NCBI GenBank assembly: GCA_003576685.1
Contig: QOZR01000002.1
Coordinates: forward strand, 62,001 to 126,000
Direction: 5' to 3'
Length of the DNA: 64,000 nt
Source: Virgifigura deserti
GTDB taxonomy: Bacteria > Pseudomonadota > Alphaproteobacteria > Dongiales > Dongiaceae
The notes beneath the pieces are model-generated. The model saw only the letters and a list, made by a program, of their open reading frames with translations. It ran no database searches and was not told where the DNA came from. This document shows, one piece after another, positions 8,942-18,099 of the stretch. How positions within the stretch are numbered: position 1 is the first letter of the stretch; each line of letters opens with the position of its first letter. Position numbers and translations under genes: made by a program.

Positions 8942-10212
8942 GGCGCGAGCATGGTAATGGGAAGGAGCCGTCCGAGGAGATGCCGCCCGGGCACGGCTCC
9001 AACGGCCGCGACGGATCAGTACGATCGGCGCTCCAATGGCGGAGCAACGGCCGGAATTTCGACTATCTGGTCGTCGGCGCCGGATTCGCCGGCAGCGTCA
9101 TTTCGGAACGGCTGGCGGCCGGCCTCGGCAAGCGCGTATTGCTGATCGACCGTCGCCCCCATATCGGCGGCAATGCCTATGATCACTACAACGACAACGG
9201 CATTCTCATTCATCGCTATGGGCCGCATATCTTCCACACGAATTCACGAGAGGTTGCGGATTATCTTTCGCGCTTCACGAGATGGCGACCCTATGAACAT
9301 AAGGTGCAGGCACATGTCGACGGGATGCTGCTTCCGATCCCGATCAATCTCACGACGATCAACCGACTTTACGGCCTCACGCTGAACTCCGAACAGGCGG
9401 AAGCATTCCTGGCGGCGCGCGCCGAACCGGTGGACGATGTGCGCAGCTCCGAAGACGTGGTCATCAGCCGGGTCGGGCGAGAACTCTACGAAAAGTTCTT
9501 CCGTGGCTACACGCGCAAGCAATGGGGTATCGACCCCCGCGAGCTCGACAAGACGGTAACGGCTCGCGTTCCGACGCGGACTACCGAGGACGATCGATAC
9601 TTTTCAGATAGCTTCCAAAACATGCCGCTGCACGGCTTCACGCGGCTGTTCGAGAACATGCTCGACCACCCGAATATCCGGATCATGCTGAACACGGACT
9701 ATCGGGATGTCGGGCGAGCAGTGACGTACGAAGCTGCTATCTTCACCGGTCCGATCGACGAATTCTTCGACTATCGCTTCGGCAGGCTGCCGTACCGATC
9801 ACTGCGGTTTCAACATGAGACGCTCGATCAGAAGATGGTTCAGCCGGTCGCAGTCGTGAACTACCCGTCGGAGCAGGTCCCCTATACCCGGATCACGGAA
9901 TACAAGCATCTGACCGGGCAAGCGCACCGAAAAACGAGCATATCCTACGAGTTCCCGACGGACGGCGGAGACCCATACTATCCCGTACCGAAGTCGGAGA
10001 ACCTGCAGCTCTTCAAGAAATATGAAGCCCTGGCGGACAGGACGCCAAACGTCCAGTTCGTGGGCCGTCTTGGATCCTACAGGTACTACAATATGGATCA
10101 GGTCGTGGGTCAGGCCTTGGCGCTCTATCGCAGGATGAGCGGAAGCCGCACGCGACCGGCCATTCTCCACGAAACCGCGAATCTCAGTCCAATGACGGCA
10201 GCAAGTTCATGA
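8938..10212 (+). CDS. glf: UDP-galactopyranose mutase
   Basis: This FAD enzyme interconverts UDP-galactopyranose and UDP-galactofuranose. The FAD-binding motif YLVVGAGFAGS is near residue 44, then RPHIGGNAYDH, YGPHIFHTN, and FFRGYTRKQWG near residue 188. The C-terminal region has YRYYNMDQVVGQAL. The 424-residue length exceeds typical bacterial Glf (about 370-390) because of a roughly 40-residue charged N-terminal extension; a later start such as the ATG at 8980 would shorten it. The start overlaps the glycosyltransferase stop, so the pair is probably coupled. It implies galactofuranose in a surface glycan. Confidence 0.95.
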   Translation: MRREHGNGKEPSEEMPPGHGSNGRDGSVRSALQWRSNGRNFDYLVVGAGFAGSVISERLAAGLGKRVLLIDRRPHIGGNAYDHYNDNGILIHRYGPHIFHTNSREVADYLSRFTRWRPYEHKVQAHVDGMLLPIPINLTTINRLYGLTLNSEQAEAFLAARAEPVDDVRSSEDVVISRVGRELYEKFFRGYTRKQWGIDPRELDKTVTARVPTRTTEDDRYFSDSFQNMPLHGFTRLFENMLDHPNIRIMLNTDYRDVGRAVTYEAAIFTGPIDEFFDYRFGRLPYRSLRFQHETLDQKMVQPVAVVNYPSEQVPYTRITEYKHLTGQAHRKTSISYEFPTDGGDPYYPVPKSENLQLFKKYEALADRTPNVQFVGRLGSYRYYNMDQVVGQALALYRRMSGSRTRPAILHETANLSPMTAASS

Positions 10213-10227
10213 TCAGGGAAGCACTCG

Positions 10228-11481
10228 ATGTCGCCGAATGAACTCAAAGGCCCAGCAAGGCTGATTCTGTCGGAGCCTGAACGTACAAGGGGAGGCATGT
10301 TTTCGCCGCGCTTGTTCAACAGCTACTTTCTAGGCGGCTTCGAATGCGCGACGCACCGACGCCGAGACGGGCGTCGGCTCGATCTCCTGGCGGCCACTCA
10401 GCACGATTTATACGCAGCGGCGGATTACGAGCGACTGCGCAAACATGGTATCATGACGGTCCGCGAGGGCCTGCGCTGGCACATGATCGAGCGATCTGCA
10501 GGCCACTACGACTGGTCGAGCTTTCTGCCGATGCTGCGCGCGGCGAGAGCTGCGGGTGTGCAGGTGATCTGGGATTTGTGCCACTATGGCTGGCCCGACG
10601 ACATCGAGATCTGGGACTCTGCGTTCATCGACCGCTTTGCGCGTTTTGCCGGGGCCGCGGCTCGACTGATCCGCGACGAAACCGATGCCGTTCCCGTCTA
10701 CTGCCCGGTGAACGAGATCTCGTTCTGGGCCTGGGCCGGTGGCGATGCCAGAAAGCTGAACCCTTATTGCAGAGGACGAGGGCCGGAGCTGAAACGACAG
10801 CTCGTCCGCGCCTCGATCGCCGCCATCGAGGCGGTGTGGGAGGTCGACCCACGCGCGCGGATCGTGCATGTTGACCCGATTATCCACGTCACCACCCTTT
10901 CGTCTCGAAAGCAGGACAGGATTAGGGCGGAGAACTATCGGCGCGCGCAGTTCGAAGCGTGGGATATGCTTTCCGGCCGGCTTTTCCCGGAACTTGGGGG
11001 CAGGCCCGCTTACCTCGACATTCTCGGCGTCAATTTCTACAGCGACAATGAGTGGTTCTATAAAGGCGGCACGATCCCGCTTGGGCATCACCTTTACCGC
11101 CCGTTATCCGAGATCCTGGAAGAGACATATCGTCGTTATGACAGTCCGATCTTCGTGGCCGAGACGGGGGCCGAGGGAAGTGCCCGTTCGGCTTGGCTTC
11201 ATTATGTCGCCAGCGAAGTCCGCGCGGCCATCGCCATCGGGGTCCCCATGGAAGGTATCTGCCTTTACCCGATCCTGGACTACCCAGGGTGGGACAATGA
11301 TCGACCGTGCAACGTCGGCCTCTACGGTGCGGTCGACGCGCGGCGCGACCGGCCGATATGCCAAGCTCTCGCTGATGAGCTGGAACGGCAGCAAGTAATC
11401 TTTGGAGCCCTGCTTCAGGAGGATCCGGAGCGGGATTCACTTGTCGGAGAAGGACCCTTAGGGCGTCGCACCGCGATGTAA
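10228..11481 (+). CDS. Clan GH-A glycoside hydrolase (GH1-like) of the glycan cassette
   Basis: This 417-residue protein resembles family 1 beta-glycosidase-like enzymes encoded next to glf in several bacteria. It shows an (alpha/beta)8 pattern with TVREGLRWHMIE and VIWDLCHYGWPDD strands, a likely acid/base Glu in PVNEIS near residue 163, and a likely nucleophile Glu in VAETGAEG near residue 309. There is no clear signal peptide, so it is probably cytoplasmic and may act on a glycan precursor or in glycan turnover. It begins 15 bases after glf. The substrate is not evident; beta-glucosidase is only a generic label. Confidence 0.8.
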   Translation: MSPNELKGPARLILSEPERTRGGMFSPRLFNSYFLGGFECATHRRRDGRRLDLLAATQHDLYAAADYERLRKHGIMTVREGLRWHMIERSAGHYDWSSFLPMLRAARAAGVQVIWDLCHYGWPDDIEIWDSAFIDRFARFAGAAARLIRDETDAVPVYCPVNEISFWAWAGGDARKLNPYCRGRGPELKRQLVRASIAAIEAVWEVDPRARIVHVDPIIHVTTLSSRKQDRIRAENYRRAQFEAWDMLSGRLFPELGGRPAYLDILGVNFYSDNEWFYKGGTIPLGHHLYRPLSEILEETYRRYDSPIFVAETGAEGSARSAWLHYVASEVRAAIAIGVPMEGICLYPILDYPGWDNDRPCNVGLYGAVDARRDRPICQALADELERQQVIFGALLQEDPERDSLVGEGPLGRRTAM

Positions 11482-11519
11482 GCCGAATCGCCACCACAGC
11501 CCCCCAGCTTCCCGCATCG

Positions 11520-13316
11520 ATGCGCGACAAAGAAGCATATCTGCAAAGCCCGAGCCGCTTCCTGGCGCGATACGTCCGCGGGAGGGCTGCGGCTTTTGGC
11601 GGCTTGCTGGCGCTCGTCGTCGGCGCATCGGCGTGCGCCGTCATCGTTCAGTATTGCATGAAGCTGCTGGTCGATTCGATGGCGGCGCCGGAGAGGGACA
11701 TGAGCGCCGTCTGGGGGGCGCTCGGCCTGTTCATCGGGCTGATCGCCACGGAGAACATTCTGTGGCGCTTCAGCGGCTGGCTCGCCTGTCGGACCACCAT
11801 CGGTGTCGGCGTGGATACGCGGCTCGACCTCTTCGAATATCTTTCCGGCCACCCAATGCGCTATTTCACCGGCCAGTTCGCAGGGTCGCTGGGGAGCCGG
11901 ATCACGGCAACGGCCGGCAACATCGGCGCGCTGACGAACACTTTCGTCTGGAACATCGTTCCGCCCTGCACGGACTTCATCGGCGCGGTCATCATCTTCA
12001 CCACCGTCGACTGGCGCATGGCCGCTGCGCTCACGGGCTTCGTCGCGCTTCTGGCCGGAGGGCTTGTTCTCCTCGGCATCCGGGGTCGCCCACTGCATCA
12101 AGCCTACGCCGAGCGGGCCAATATCGTCGGAGGCGAGCTGGTCGATGTGATTGCGAACGTCTGGGCGGTGAAGGCGTTCTCCGCTCGCGTGAGGGAGCGC
12201 GAGAGGCTGGCGCACAAGTTCGGCTTTGAAGCGCTGTCTCAGCGGCGGAGCTGGATGTATCTGGAAAAGATACGGGTGCTCCACGATCTCGCCTTGTGGG
12301 TCATGGCGAGCGCCATGCTCATCTGGGCTATTCGTCTCTGGAGTTCGGGGGATATCACGCCCGGTGACGTGGTCGTGGTCAGCGCCCTGACGTTCCGGAT
12401 CCTGCACGGCTCACGGGATCTTGCCCTCGCCTTGATCGGCACCGCCCAGCAGTTCGGCTTCATTGCCGAAACCTTGCGAATTATCGGGCAGCCGCATGAA
12501 GTAGCCGACAATCCTGGTGCTGGGCAGATCGTGAACCGGGGCGGCTCGATAGACTTCGAGCATGTGCGCTTCGGCTACCGGCGCGACCAGCCGGTGTTCG
12601 ACGATTTCACATTGCATATTCCTGCCGGCCAGAAGATCGGGATCGTGGGCTCCTCCGGGGCCGGGAAATCGACCATGGCAGGCCTGCTTCAGCGACTGTA
12701 CGACGTTCAAAGCGGCCGGATCCTGATCGACGGCCAACCGCTCACCAACATCACGCAAGACAGCTTAAGGGCGATGATTGCCGTCGTGCCTCAGGAGGTC
12801 TCGCTCTTTCACCGGTCGATAAAGGAGAACATCCGCTATGCTCGGCCGACAGCGTCGGACGGGGAGGTGATCGCCGCCGCACGGGCCGCTCAATGCGAAG
12901 AGTTCATCCAAAACCTGCCTGATGGCTATGAAACGCTCGTCGGCGAACGTGGACTCGAACTCTCGGGCGGTCAGCGACAACGGGTCGGCATCGCTCGTGC
13001 GCTCTTGAAGGATGCCCCGATCATCATCCTGGACGAGGCGACGTCCGCGCTCGACAGCGAGCTGGAAATGGAGGTCCAGCGCGCGTGCGCCGAGGCGTTG
13101 GGCGATCGCACAGTGATCGCAATCGCTCATCGGCTTTCCACATTGACGGCTTTCGAACGCGTGATCGTTCTGGTCGACGGGCGCGTTGTCGAGGACGGGA
13201 GCCCCTGGGAGCTACGACGGCGAAGCGGGGTCTTCGAAAAGCTCTGGCGGATGCAAGTGGACGACGTCTCGCTCGACAGTGCCCGCAGGACGGGAACAGG
13301 AACGCTCCGGGTGTAG
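11520..13316 (+). CDS. ABC transporter, fused permease and ATPase (exporter half-transporter)
   Basis: This 598-residue protein has an N-terminal membrane domain of about six helices (residues 20-320) followed by an ATPase domain. Walker A is VGSSGAGKST near residue 375, the Q-loop is VVPQEVSLF, the signature is LSGGQRQRVGIARALL near residue 480, and Walker B is IIILDEATSALD. The architecture is that of MsbA/LapB-type exporters that dimerise. It follows the glycoside hydrolase gene after 38 bp and probably exports the lipid-linked or free glycan product of the cassette. The start codon context is weak, so the exact N-terminus is uncertain. Confidence 0.88.
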   Translation: MRDKEAYLQSPSRFLARYVRGRAAAFGGLLALVVGASACAVIVQYCMKLLVDSMAAPERDMSAVWGALGLFIGLIATENILWRFSGWLACRTTIGVGVDTRLDLFEYLSGHPMRYFTGQFAGSLGSRITATAGNIGALTNTFVWNIVPPCTDFIGAVIIFTTVDWRMAAALTGFVALLAGGLVLLGIRGRPLHQAYAERANIVGGELVDVIANVWAVKAFSARVRERERLAHKFGFEALSQRRSWMYLEKIRVLHDLALWVMASAMLIWAIRLWSSGDITPGDVVVVSALTFRILHGSRDLALALIGTAQQFGFIAETLRIIGQPHEVADNPGAGQIVNRGGSIDFEHVRFGYRRDQPVFDDFTLHIPAGQKIGIVGSSGAGKSTMAGLLQRLYDVQSGRILIDGQPLTNITQDSLRAMIAVVPQEVSLFHRSIKENIRYARPTASDGEVIAAARAAQCEEFIQNLPDGYETLVGERGLELSGGQRQRVGIARALLKDAPIIILDEATSALDSELEMEVQRACAEALGDRTVIAIAHRLSTLTAFERVIVLVDGRVVEDGSPWELRRRSGVFEKLWRMQVDDVSLDSARRTGTGTLRV

Positions 13317-13393
13317 CTGTCCGTTGTCGGCGCCGCTCCGCAACGATGATATCCGCCAAAGCTGCCCCTAGCTGTCCGTGCGTTCCTCGCCCT

Positions 13394-14737
13394 TCAGTTC
13401 GAGCTTACCTGACTTGGTGGGAATCCCGGATCGAGCGATGCCGGATCGATGCGAGTGGCCCTGCTGAGGACGGGGATCAGCTCGTCACTGGTTCCGCCCC
13501 TCACGGGGTTCACATACTCCCAGACGATCGTGCCGTCGGGCGTGACCTCGAAGATGCGGCCGCCGTCGGACTCGGTGATGAGCGTGTTGCCGTTAGGCAG
13601 TCGATCCTGACCCGAGCGAACGATGCTCTCGAACGGGTGCTGCGCGTCACCCGCATAACTCCACGTGATCTGAAGCGTCTCGGGGTCAAACTCGATGACG
13701 CGCGACTCTCCGCCGTCGTCATAATGTCCGGCATTGTCGAACAGGAGGATATTGCCGTTCGGTAGCACGTCCGGATCATGTTGCCCGAGCCACGGCCCGC
13801 GCAGAGCCCAGACGATCTCCTCTCGATCGAGGTCGAGAAGGACGATCATGTCGAGTTCGCGGAGCGACAGGAGAACCTGCCCCTGCGTGGCGAAGGGCAT
13901 GTTCGCCGCCGCTTCCGCACCGATCAGATCGACCGCGTTGGCATGGGTGAAGTCGCCGGTTCGGGACTCGCCCGTCGCATACCAGGGCACCCTGATCAGC
14001 AACCTTCCATACGGCGACTTGACCAAGGCATCGAGCACCGACACCTTCTTCAACTCTTCGCCGTCCGGTGAGAGAAGTACGACATAATCGTCGACCCGCG
14101 GCGGCGCCATGTGTTTTGCAGTCTCGATTTCATCGAAGCGAGTCTCGTGCGTGAGCAGATAGATCGTGCCGTCCTCGGCGACATCGAGATCGTGGTGCGC
14201 CCGCGCCAGATATTTCCAGACAACCTGGGAATCCTTATCCATCTTCACGAGACCGTAGCCCCAGGGCGTATCGCCGATGCCGACATAGATCGCCAGCAGA
14301 TCGCCGTTCGGGTAGAGATAGACATCGTCCCACATCACGAAGGAATCCGGCCACGGATCCTTTACCGCCGCCGTATCATCCCATACGGCGCTGAACGGCA
14401 GATGCCACTCATGGACGACCTCGCCCTCCATCGAGATCAGGAAAGCCCGCTGGTCGTGACTCGAGGCATATAGGGTGAGCCCGTTCTGCGCCCGCGTCCT
14501 CTCATAGATCGTGCTGCCACGCTTGGTCGTGCGCGCGGGCGCATAGAGATCGGTCGCTTGTGCCTCCGCAAATTGGGTTTTCTGCACATACAGAGCGCGG
14601 CCGGCATGGTAGGCATTGTTGAGCTGCTCATAGGGAAAGATCCGGGCGAGAATCACGAAAGACCCACCCAAGAACGCCAGGAAGCCGATCGCCATCATGA
14701 AGATGATCGAGAATATTCTGTTCAGCACGGCTTCCAT
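13394..14737 (-). CDS. Membrane-anchored arylsulfotransferase (ASST)-like beta-propeller protein
   Basis: This 447-residue protein starts with a transmembrane helix (IFSIIFMMAIGFLAFLGGSF) and continues as a presumably periplasmic domain. That domain has repeats of the form NGDLLAIY, DGTIYLLTHE, HANAVDLI, QHDPDVLPNGNILLFDN, LPNGNTLITESDGGRIFEV and DGTIVWEYVNP, which mark an ASST-family propeller. Classical members transfer sulfate between phenolic compounds, but many relatives are uncharacterised. The ATG at 14737 has GGGGAAA just upstream; earlier in-frame starts do not. It is convergent with the glycan cassette and may act on exported material, though nothing in the sequence proves this. Confidence 0.75.
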   Translation of the reverse strand: MEAVLNRIFSIIFMMAIGFLAFLGGSFVILARIFPYEQLNNAYHAGRALYVQKTQFAEAQATDLYAPARTTKRGSTIYERTRAQNGLTLYASSHDQRAFLISMEGEVVHEWHLPFSAVWDDTAAVKDPWPDSFVMWDDVYLYPNGDLLAIYVGIGDTPWGYGLVKMDKDSQVVWKYLARAHHDLDVAEDGTIYLLTHETRFDEIETAKHMAPPRVDDYVVLLSPDGEELKKVSVLDALVKSPYGRLLIRVPWYATGESRTGDFTHANAVDLIGAEAAANMPFATQGQVLLSLRELDMIVLLDLDREEIVWALRGPWLGQHDPDVLPNGNILLFDNAGHYDDGGESRVIEFDPETLQITWSYAGDAQHPFESIVRSGQDRLPNGNTLITESDGGRIFEVTPDGTIVWEYVNPVRGGTSDELIPVLSRATRIDPASLDPGFPPSQVSSN

Positions 14738-15122
14738 CTGTTTTCCCCAACAGCCAGGATACGCGCGCCTGAATTGCCGGCATCCGATTGGTACAGCACT
14801 CCAGGCCGGCATGTAGCCGGCACTGAGCTACCGGATTTGCCTGCAGTGGCGGCGCCGGCCACTGGCGCCTGGCCGATGAGACGTTCGACTCCGAGTAGGT
14901 CGGCCGGTTCAGCACAACGACATACTCATCCGTTGATCGCGGCATCATCCGTAAGCGAGCATTTGAGTAATGCTGGGCCGCCCCTAGTGGTTCCGGCGTC
15001 GTTGCCGGTCCGGTTCGAACTCTGCCGCACTGCCGACGGCGAGTGCTCGACCGTCGAATGGCAGAGGGCCGGCACGCCCTGCGGGGCGGCCGGCCCTCCA
15101 GATCGGCGATCAGCCGCTTGCG
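14738..15122. other. 385-bp intergenic region between the ASST-like gene and htrA
   Basis: No coding region is supported. It holds the upstream region of the ASST-like gene and, close to htrA, a GC-rich hairpin listed separately. Several small inverted repeats (for example CCGGCATGTAGCCGG near 14807) are present, but none can be assigned a function. Confidence 0.5.
15063..15097 (-). terminator. Hairpin downstream of htrA
   Basis: GAGGGCCGGC pairs with GCCGGCCCTC around a GC-rich loop, 25 bases past the htrA stop on the minus strand. There is no clear U-tract, so it may be a factor-assisted terminator or a 3'-end-protecting hairpin. Confidence 0.5.
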
Positions 15123-16619
15123 TTACGCCGCGTCGAGATCGAGCGCGACGAACTGCGAGTTGCCCTGCCGGTTGATCAGCAGCAGCACGGCATGCTCCGC
15201 CGCCTGCGCCGCCTCTTCGACCTCGGCGGGCGTCGAGACGGCGTTCTGGGACACCTTCTCGATCACGTCGCCTGGACGCAGGCCCTTCTCCGCCGCCGGA
15301 CCGCCGGCTTCGACATCGACGACCACGACGCCTTCGACCTCGCTCGGGATCCCGAACTGCCGCTTCAGCTCCGGCGTCAGCGTCGCCAGGGTCGCGCCGA
15401 GCGCTTCCGACTGGCCGGAGCTTTCGCCGGTCGGCTCCGGTTGCGCGGCGGCGACCTGCTCCGGCTGCAGCTTGCCGATCTCGACCTCGACGGTCTGCTT
15501 CACGCCATCGCGCCAGATCGTGAGTTCCGCCTTCTTACCGGCGGGCGTGGTGGCGACCAGCAGCGGCAGCTCGCGCATCTTCTCGACCTCGGTACCGGCG
15601 AAGTCGAGGATCACGTCGCCCTGCCGAAGCTCGGCACGCGCGGCGGGGCTGTCGGGCTGAACGCTGGCGACCAGCGCGCCGACCGGCTCGTCGAGACCGA
15701 GCGCCGCAGCGATCTCCGGCGTCACCGGCTGAATCTGCACGCCGAGCCAGCCGCGATCGACGCTGCCGTCCTCGCGAAGCTGCGCAATGATCGGCTCGGC
15801 AAGCTTCGAGGGAATGGCGAAGCCGATACCCACGCTGCCGCCGTTGGGCGACGCGATCGCGGTGTTGATGCCGATCACCTCGCCCTCGGTGTTGAAGGTC
15901 GGCCCGCCGGAGTTACCCTGGTTGATCGCGGCGTCGATCTGCAGGAAATCGTCATAGGGCCCAGCATTGATGTAGCGGCCGTGGGCGGAGACGATGCCCG
16001 TAGTCACGCTGCCGCCGAGACCGAAGGGATTACCGACGGCGAGCACCCAATCGCCGACCCGGATGGCGTCGGAATCGCCGAACTCGACAGAGGGCAGCGG
16101 CTCATCGGCCTCGATCTTCAGCAACGCCAGATCGGTCTTCGGATCCGTGCCGACCAGTTCGGCCGGATATTCCTCGCCACCGGTGAGCGTAACCTTGATC
16201 TCGGATGCGTCGGCAATGACGTGATTGTTGGTCACGACATAGCCCTCCGGGTCGATGATGAATCCGGACCCGAGCGCCACGCGATCGGGCATTTGCCGCG
16301 GCGCGCCGTCACGGGGACCGAATCGGTCCTGGAACTGGCGGAAGAACTCTTCGAAGGGAGATCCCTCCGGGAATTCGAACGGCAGGCCCGGCTGCATTTG
16401 CCGCCCGGCCACCTCGGCGGTATGTTTCGAGGAGATATTGACGACGGCCGGGGTCACCTCCTCGGCCAAGTCGGCGAAGCTGCCGGGCGCGGTCTCGGCC
16501 TGGGCGGGCACCGCCATAGTCAACATGGGCGTGGCCAGCAACGCCGCGCCGGCGATTGCGCCCACGAACGTTCTGGACATCGCCGAACGTTCGGAATAGA
16601 GGCGTTTAACGCAGTGCAT
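15123..16619 (-). CDS. Periplasmic HtrA/DegP-type serine protease with two PDZ domains
   Basis: This 498-residue protein has an N-terminal signal sequence ending VPAQAE and a trypsin-like domain. The catalytic triad is His in VTNNHVIADA near residue 119, Asp in KTDLALLKIE near 149, and Ser in INQGNSGGPTF near 223. Two PDZ domains follow, with GWLGVQIQPV near 278 and a C-terminal PDZ near 400-490. It degrades or refolds damaged envelope proteins. The ATG at 16619 was chosen for its GGAGAAAGG upstream; an internal ATG at 16580 would also leave a good signal peptide. Members are often under envelope-stress control, but no such site is seen here. Confidence 0.94.
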   Translation of the reverse strand: MHCVKRLYSERSAMSRTFVGAIAGAALLATPMLTMAVPAQAETAPGSFADLAEEVTPAVVNISSKHTAEVAGRQMQPGLPFEFPEGSPFEEFFRQFQDRFGPRDGAPRQMPDRVALGSGFIIDPEGYVVTNNHVIADASEIKVTLTGGEEYPAELVGTDPKTDLALLKIEADEPLPSVEFGDSDAIRVGDWVLAVGNPFGLGGSVTTGIVSAHGRYINAGPYDDFLQIDAAINQGNSGGPTFNTEGEVIGINTAIASPNGGSVGIGFAIPSKLAEPIIAQLREDGSVDRGWLGVQIQPVTPEIAAALGLDEPVGALVASVQPDSPAARAELRQGDVILDFAGTEVEKMRELPLLVATTPAGKKAELTIWRDGVKQTVEVEIGKLQPEQVAAAQPEPTGESSGQSEALGATLATLTPELKRQFGIPSEVEGVVVVDVEAGGPAAEKGLRPGDVIEKVSQNAVSTPAEVEEAAQAAEHAVLLLINRQGNSQFVALDLDAA

Positions 16620-16818
16620 CTGCCTTTCTCCGTAGCTGTTGGTCGTAAGGCGTTCGCCTTTCGAGTCCGCCCATAGATGGGGGCCGGACATAAAATCCCC
16701 CTTGCCGGCACATTAAATCCTTGTAAGCAACGAGTCTTAACTCCAGCTAAGCGGCGTCGATCAAGCTCCGGCGGGAGCAAGGCGACGCCCCCATTCCACC
16801 AATCATCAAGCCACGCCC

Positions 16819-18099
16819 TTGTTCACCGAGCCTTACATTCTTCTCCTCGCCTGCCTCGGGGTGACGATCCTGGCCGTTGCGTGGTTGCCGCTTCTGCTGC
16901 GCGACCTTCCGCTGTCCCTGCCGATGGCCTGCGTCGCGTTCGGCTTCCTGATGTTCAGCCTCCCGGACATCGACGAGCCGCTGCCATTCCGCTATCCGGA
17001 AGTCACGGAGCGTCTGACGGAACTGGTCGTACTCATCGCCCTGATGGGCGCCGGCTTGAAGCTTGACAGACCGATCGGCTGGCGGCGCTGGCGCATCACT
17101 TGGCGTCTGCTCGCGATCACGATGCCGCTGTCGATCCTCGGTATCGCAGTCCTCGGCTGGGGGATCCTCGGGCTGAGCGTGGCAGCGGCGGTGCTGCTCG
17201 GCGCCGTTCTCGCGCCGACCGACCCAGTGCTCGCAGCCGACGTTCAAGTCGGGCCGCCGCACAGCGGCGAAGAGGACGAGATCCGCTTCAGCCTGACATC
17301 GGAAGCCGGGCTCAATGACGGCCTCGCATTTCCCTTTACCAATCTCGCGATCGCGATAGCGATTCACGGCGCCCTTCCCGGCAAATGGACCGCGGAGTGG
17401 CTTGTTTACGACGTGCTGTGGAAATGCGGAGTTGGAGTCGGAGTCGGGCTGCTGGTCGGATATGTTCTCGGCTTCCTCGTATTCCGGCTCCCGACGCACA
17501 GCCGGCTTGCCCGGACCGGCGACGGATTCGTGGCCCTGGGCATCACGCTTCTGTCCTACGGGCTGACGGAGATCGTCCACGGCTATGGTTTCCTCGCCGT
17601 GTTCGTCACCGCGCTCGCGCTGCGACACCAGGAACGACAGCACGCCTATCACGACAAGCTGCACGATTTCGCGGAACAGACGGAGCGGCTGCTGATGATG
17701 GTGCTCCTGGTGCTGTTCGGCGGTGCACTGGCCAGCGGACTTTTGGCGCCGCTGACCTGGAATGCCGCCATCGCGGGCCTTCTTTTCCTCATCCTCGTTC
17801 GCCCTCTGACCGGAATGATCGGCCTTATCGGCATCCGCGCGCCCATAGAAGAGCGGTTGGCGATCAGCTTCTTCGGAATCCGCGGAATCGGCTCCTTCTA
17901 TTATCTGGCGTTCGCCGTCAATCAGGCGGAGTTCTCGGACGCTCAGATCCTATGGGCGACGATCGGCTTCGTCGTGCTGATATCGATCTTCGTGCATGGT
18001 ATCAGTGTCACGCCGGCCATGACCTATTGCGATCACTGCCGAAACAGGAGACAAGGCGCCAGGCTTCGGAGTGGCGGCAAGCTGGACGATAATGCGTAA
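16819..18099 (+). CDS. Sodium/proton antiporter, CPA1 family
   Basis: This integral membrane protein of about 426 residues has roughly 12 helices. The CPA1 ion-binding region reads LLGAVLAPTDPVLAADV near residue 132 and is followed by SEAGLNDGLAFPFTNLA near 157. RLAISFFGIRGIGSFYYLAFA lies near residue 350. It exchanges Na+ (or K+) for H+ at the inner membrane. The first possible start is a TTG at 16819 and the ribosome-binding site is weak, so the N-terminus is provisional. Its last bases overlap the start of the following MFS gene, so the two are probably expressed together. Confidence 0.9.
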   Translation: MFTEPYILLLACLGVTILAVAWLPLLLRDLPLSLPMACVAFGFLMFSLPDIDEPLPFRYPEVTERLTELVVLIALMGAGLKLDRPIGWRRWRITWRLLAITMPLSILGIAVLGWGILGLSVAAAVLLGAVLAPTDPVLAADVQVGPPHSGEEDEIRFSLTSEAGLNDGLAFPFTNLAIAIAIHGALPGKWTAEWLVYDVLWKCGVGVGVGLLVGYVLGFLVFRLPTHSRLARTGDGFVALGITLLSYGLTEIVHGYGFLAVFVTALALRHQERQHAYHDKLHDFAEQTERLLMMVLLVLFGGALASGLLAPLTWNAAIAGLLFLILVRPLTGMIGLIGIRAPIEERLAISFFGIRGIGSFYYLAFAVNQAEFSDAQILWATIGFVVLISIFVHGISVTPAMTYCDHCRNRRQGARLRSGGKLDDNA

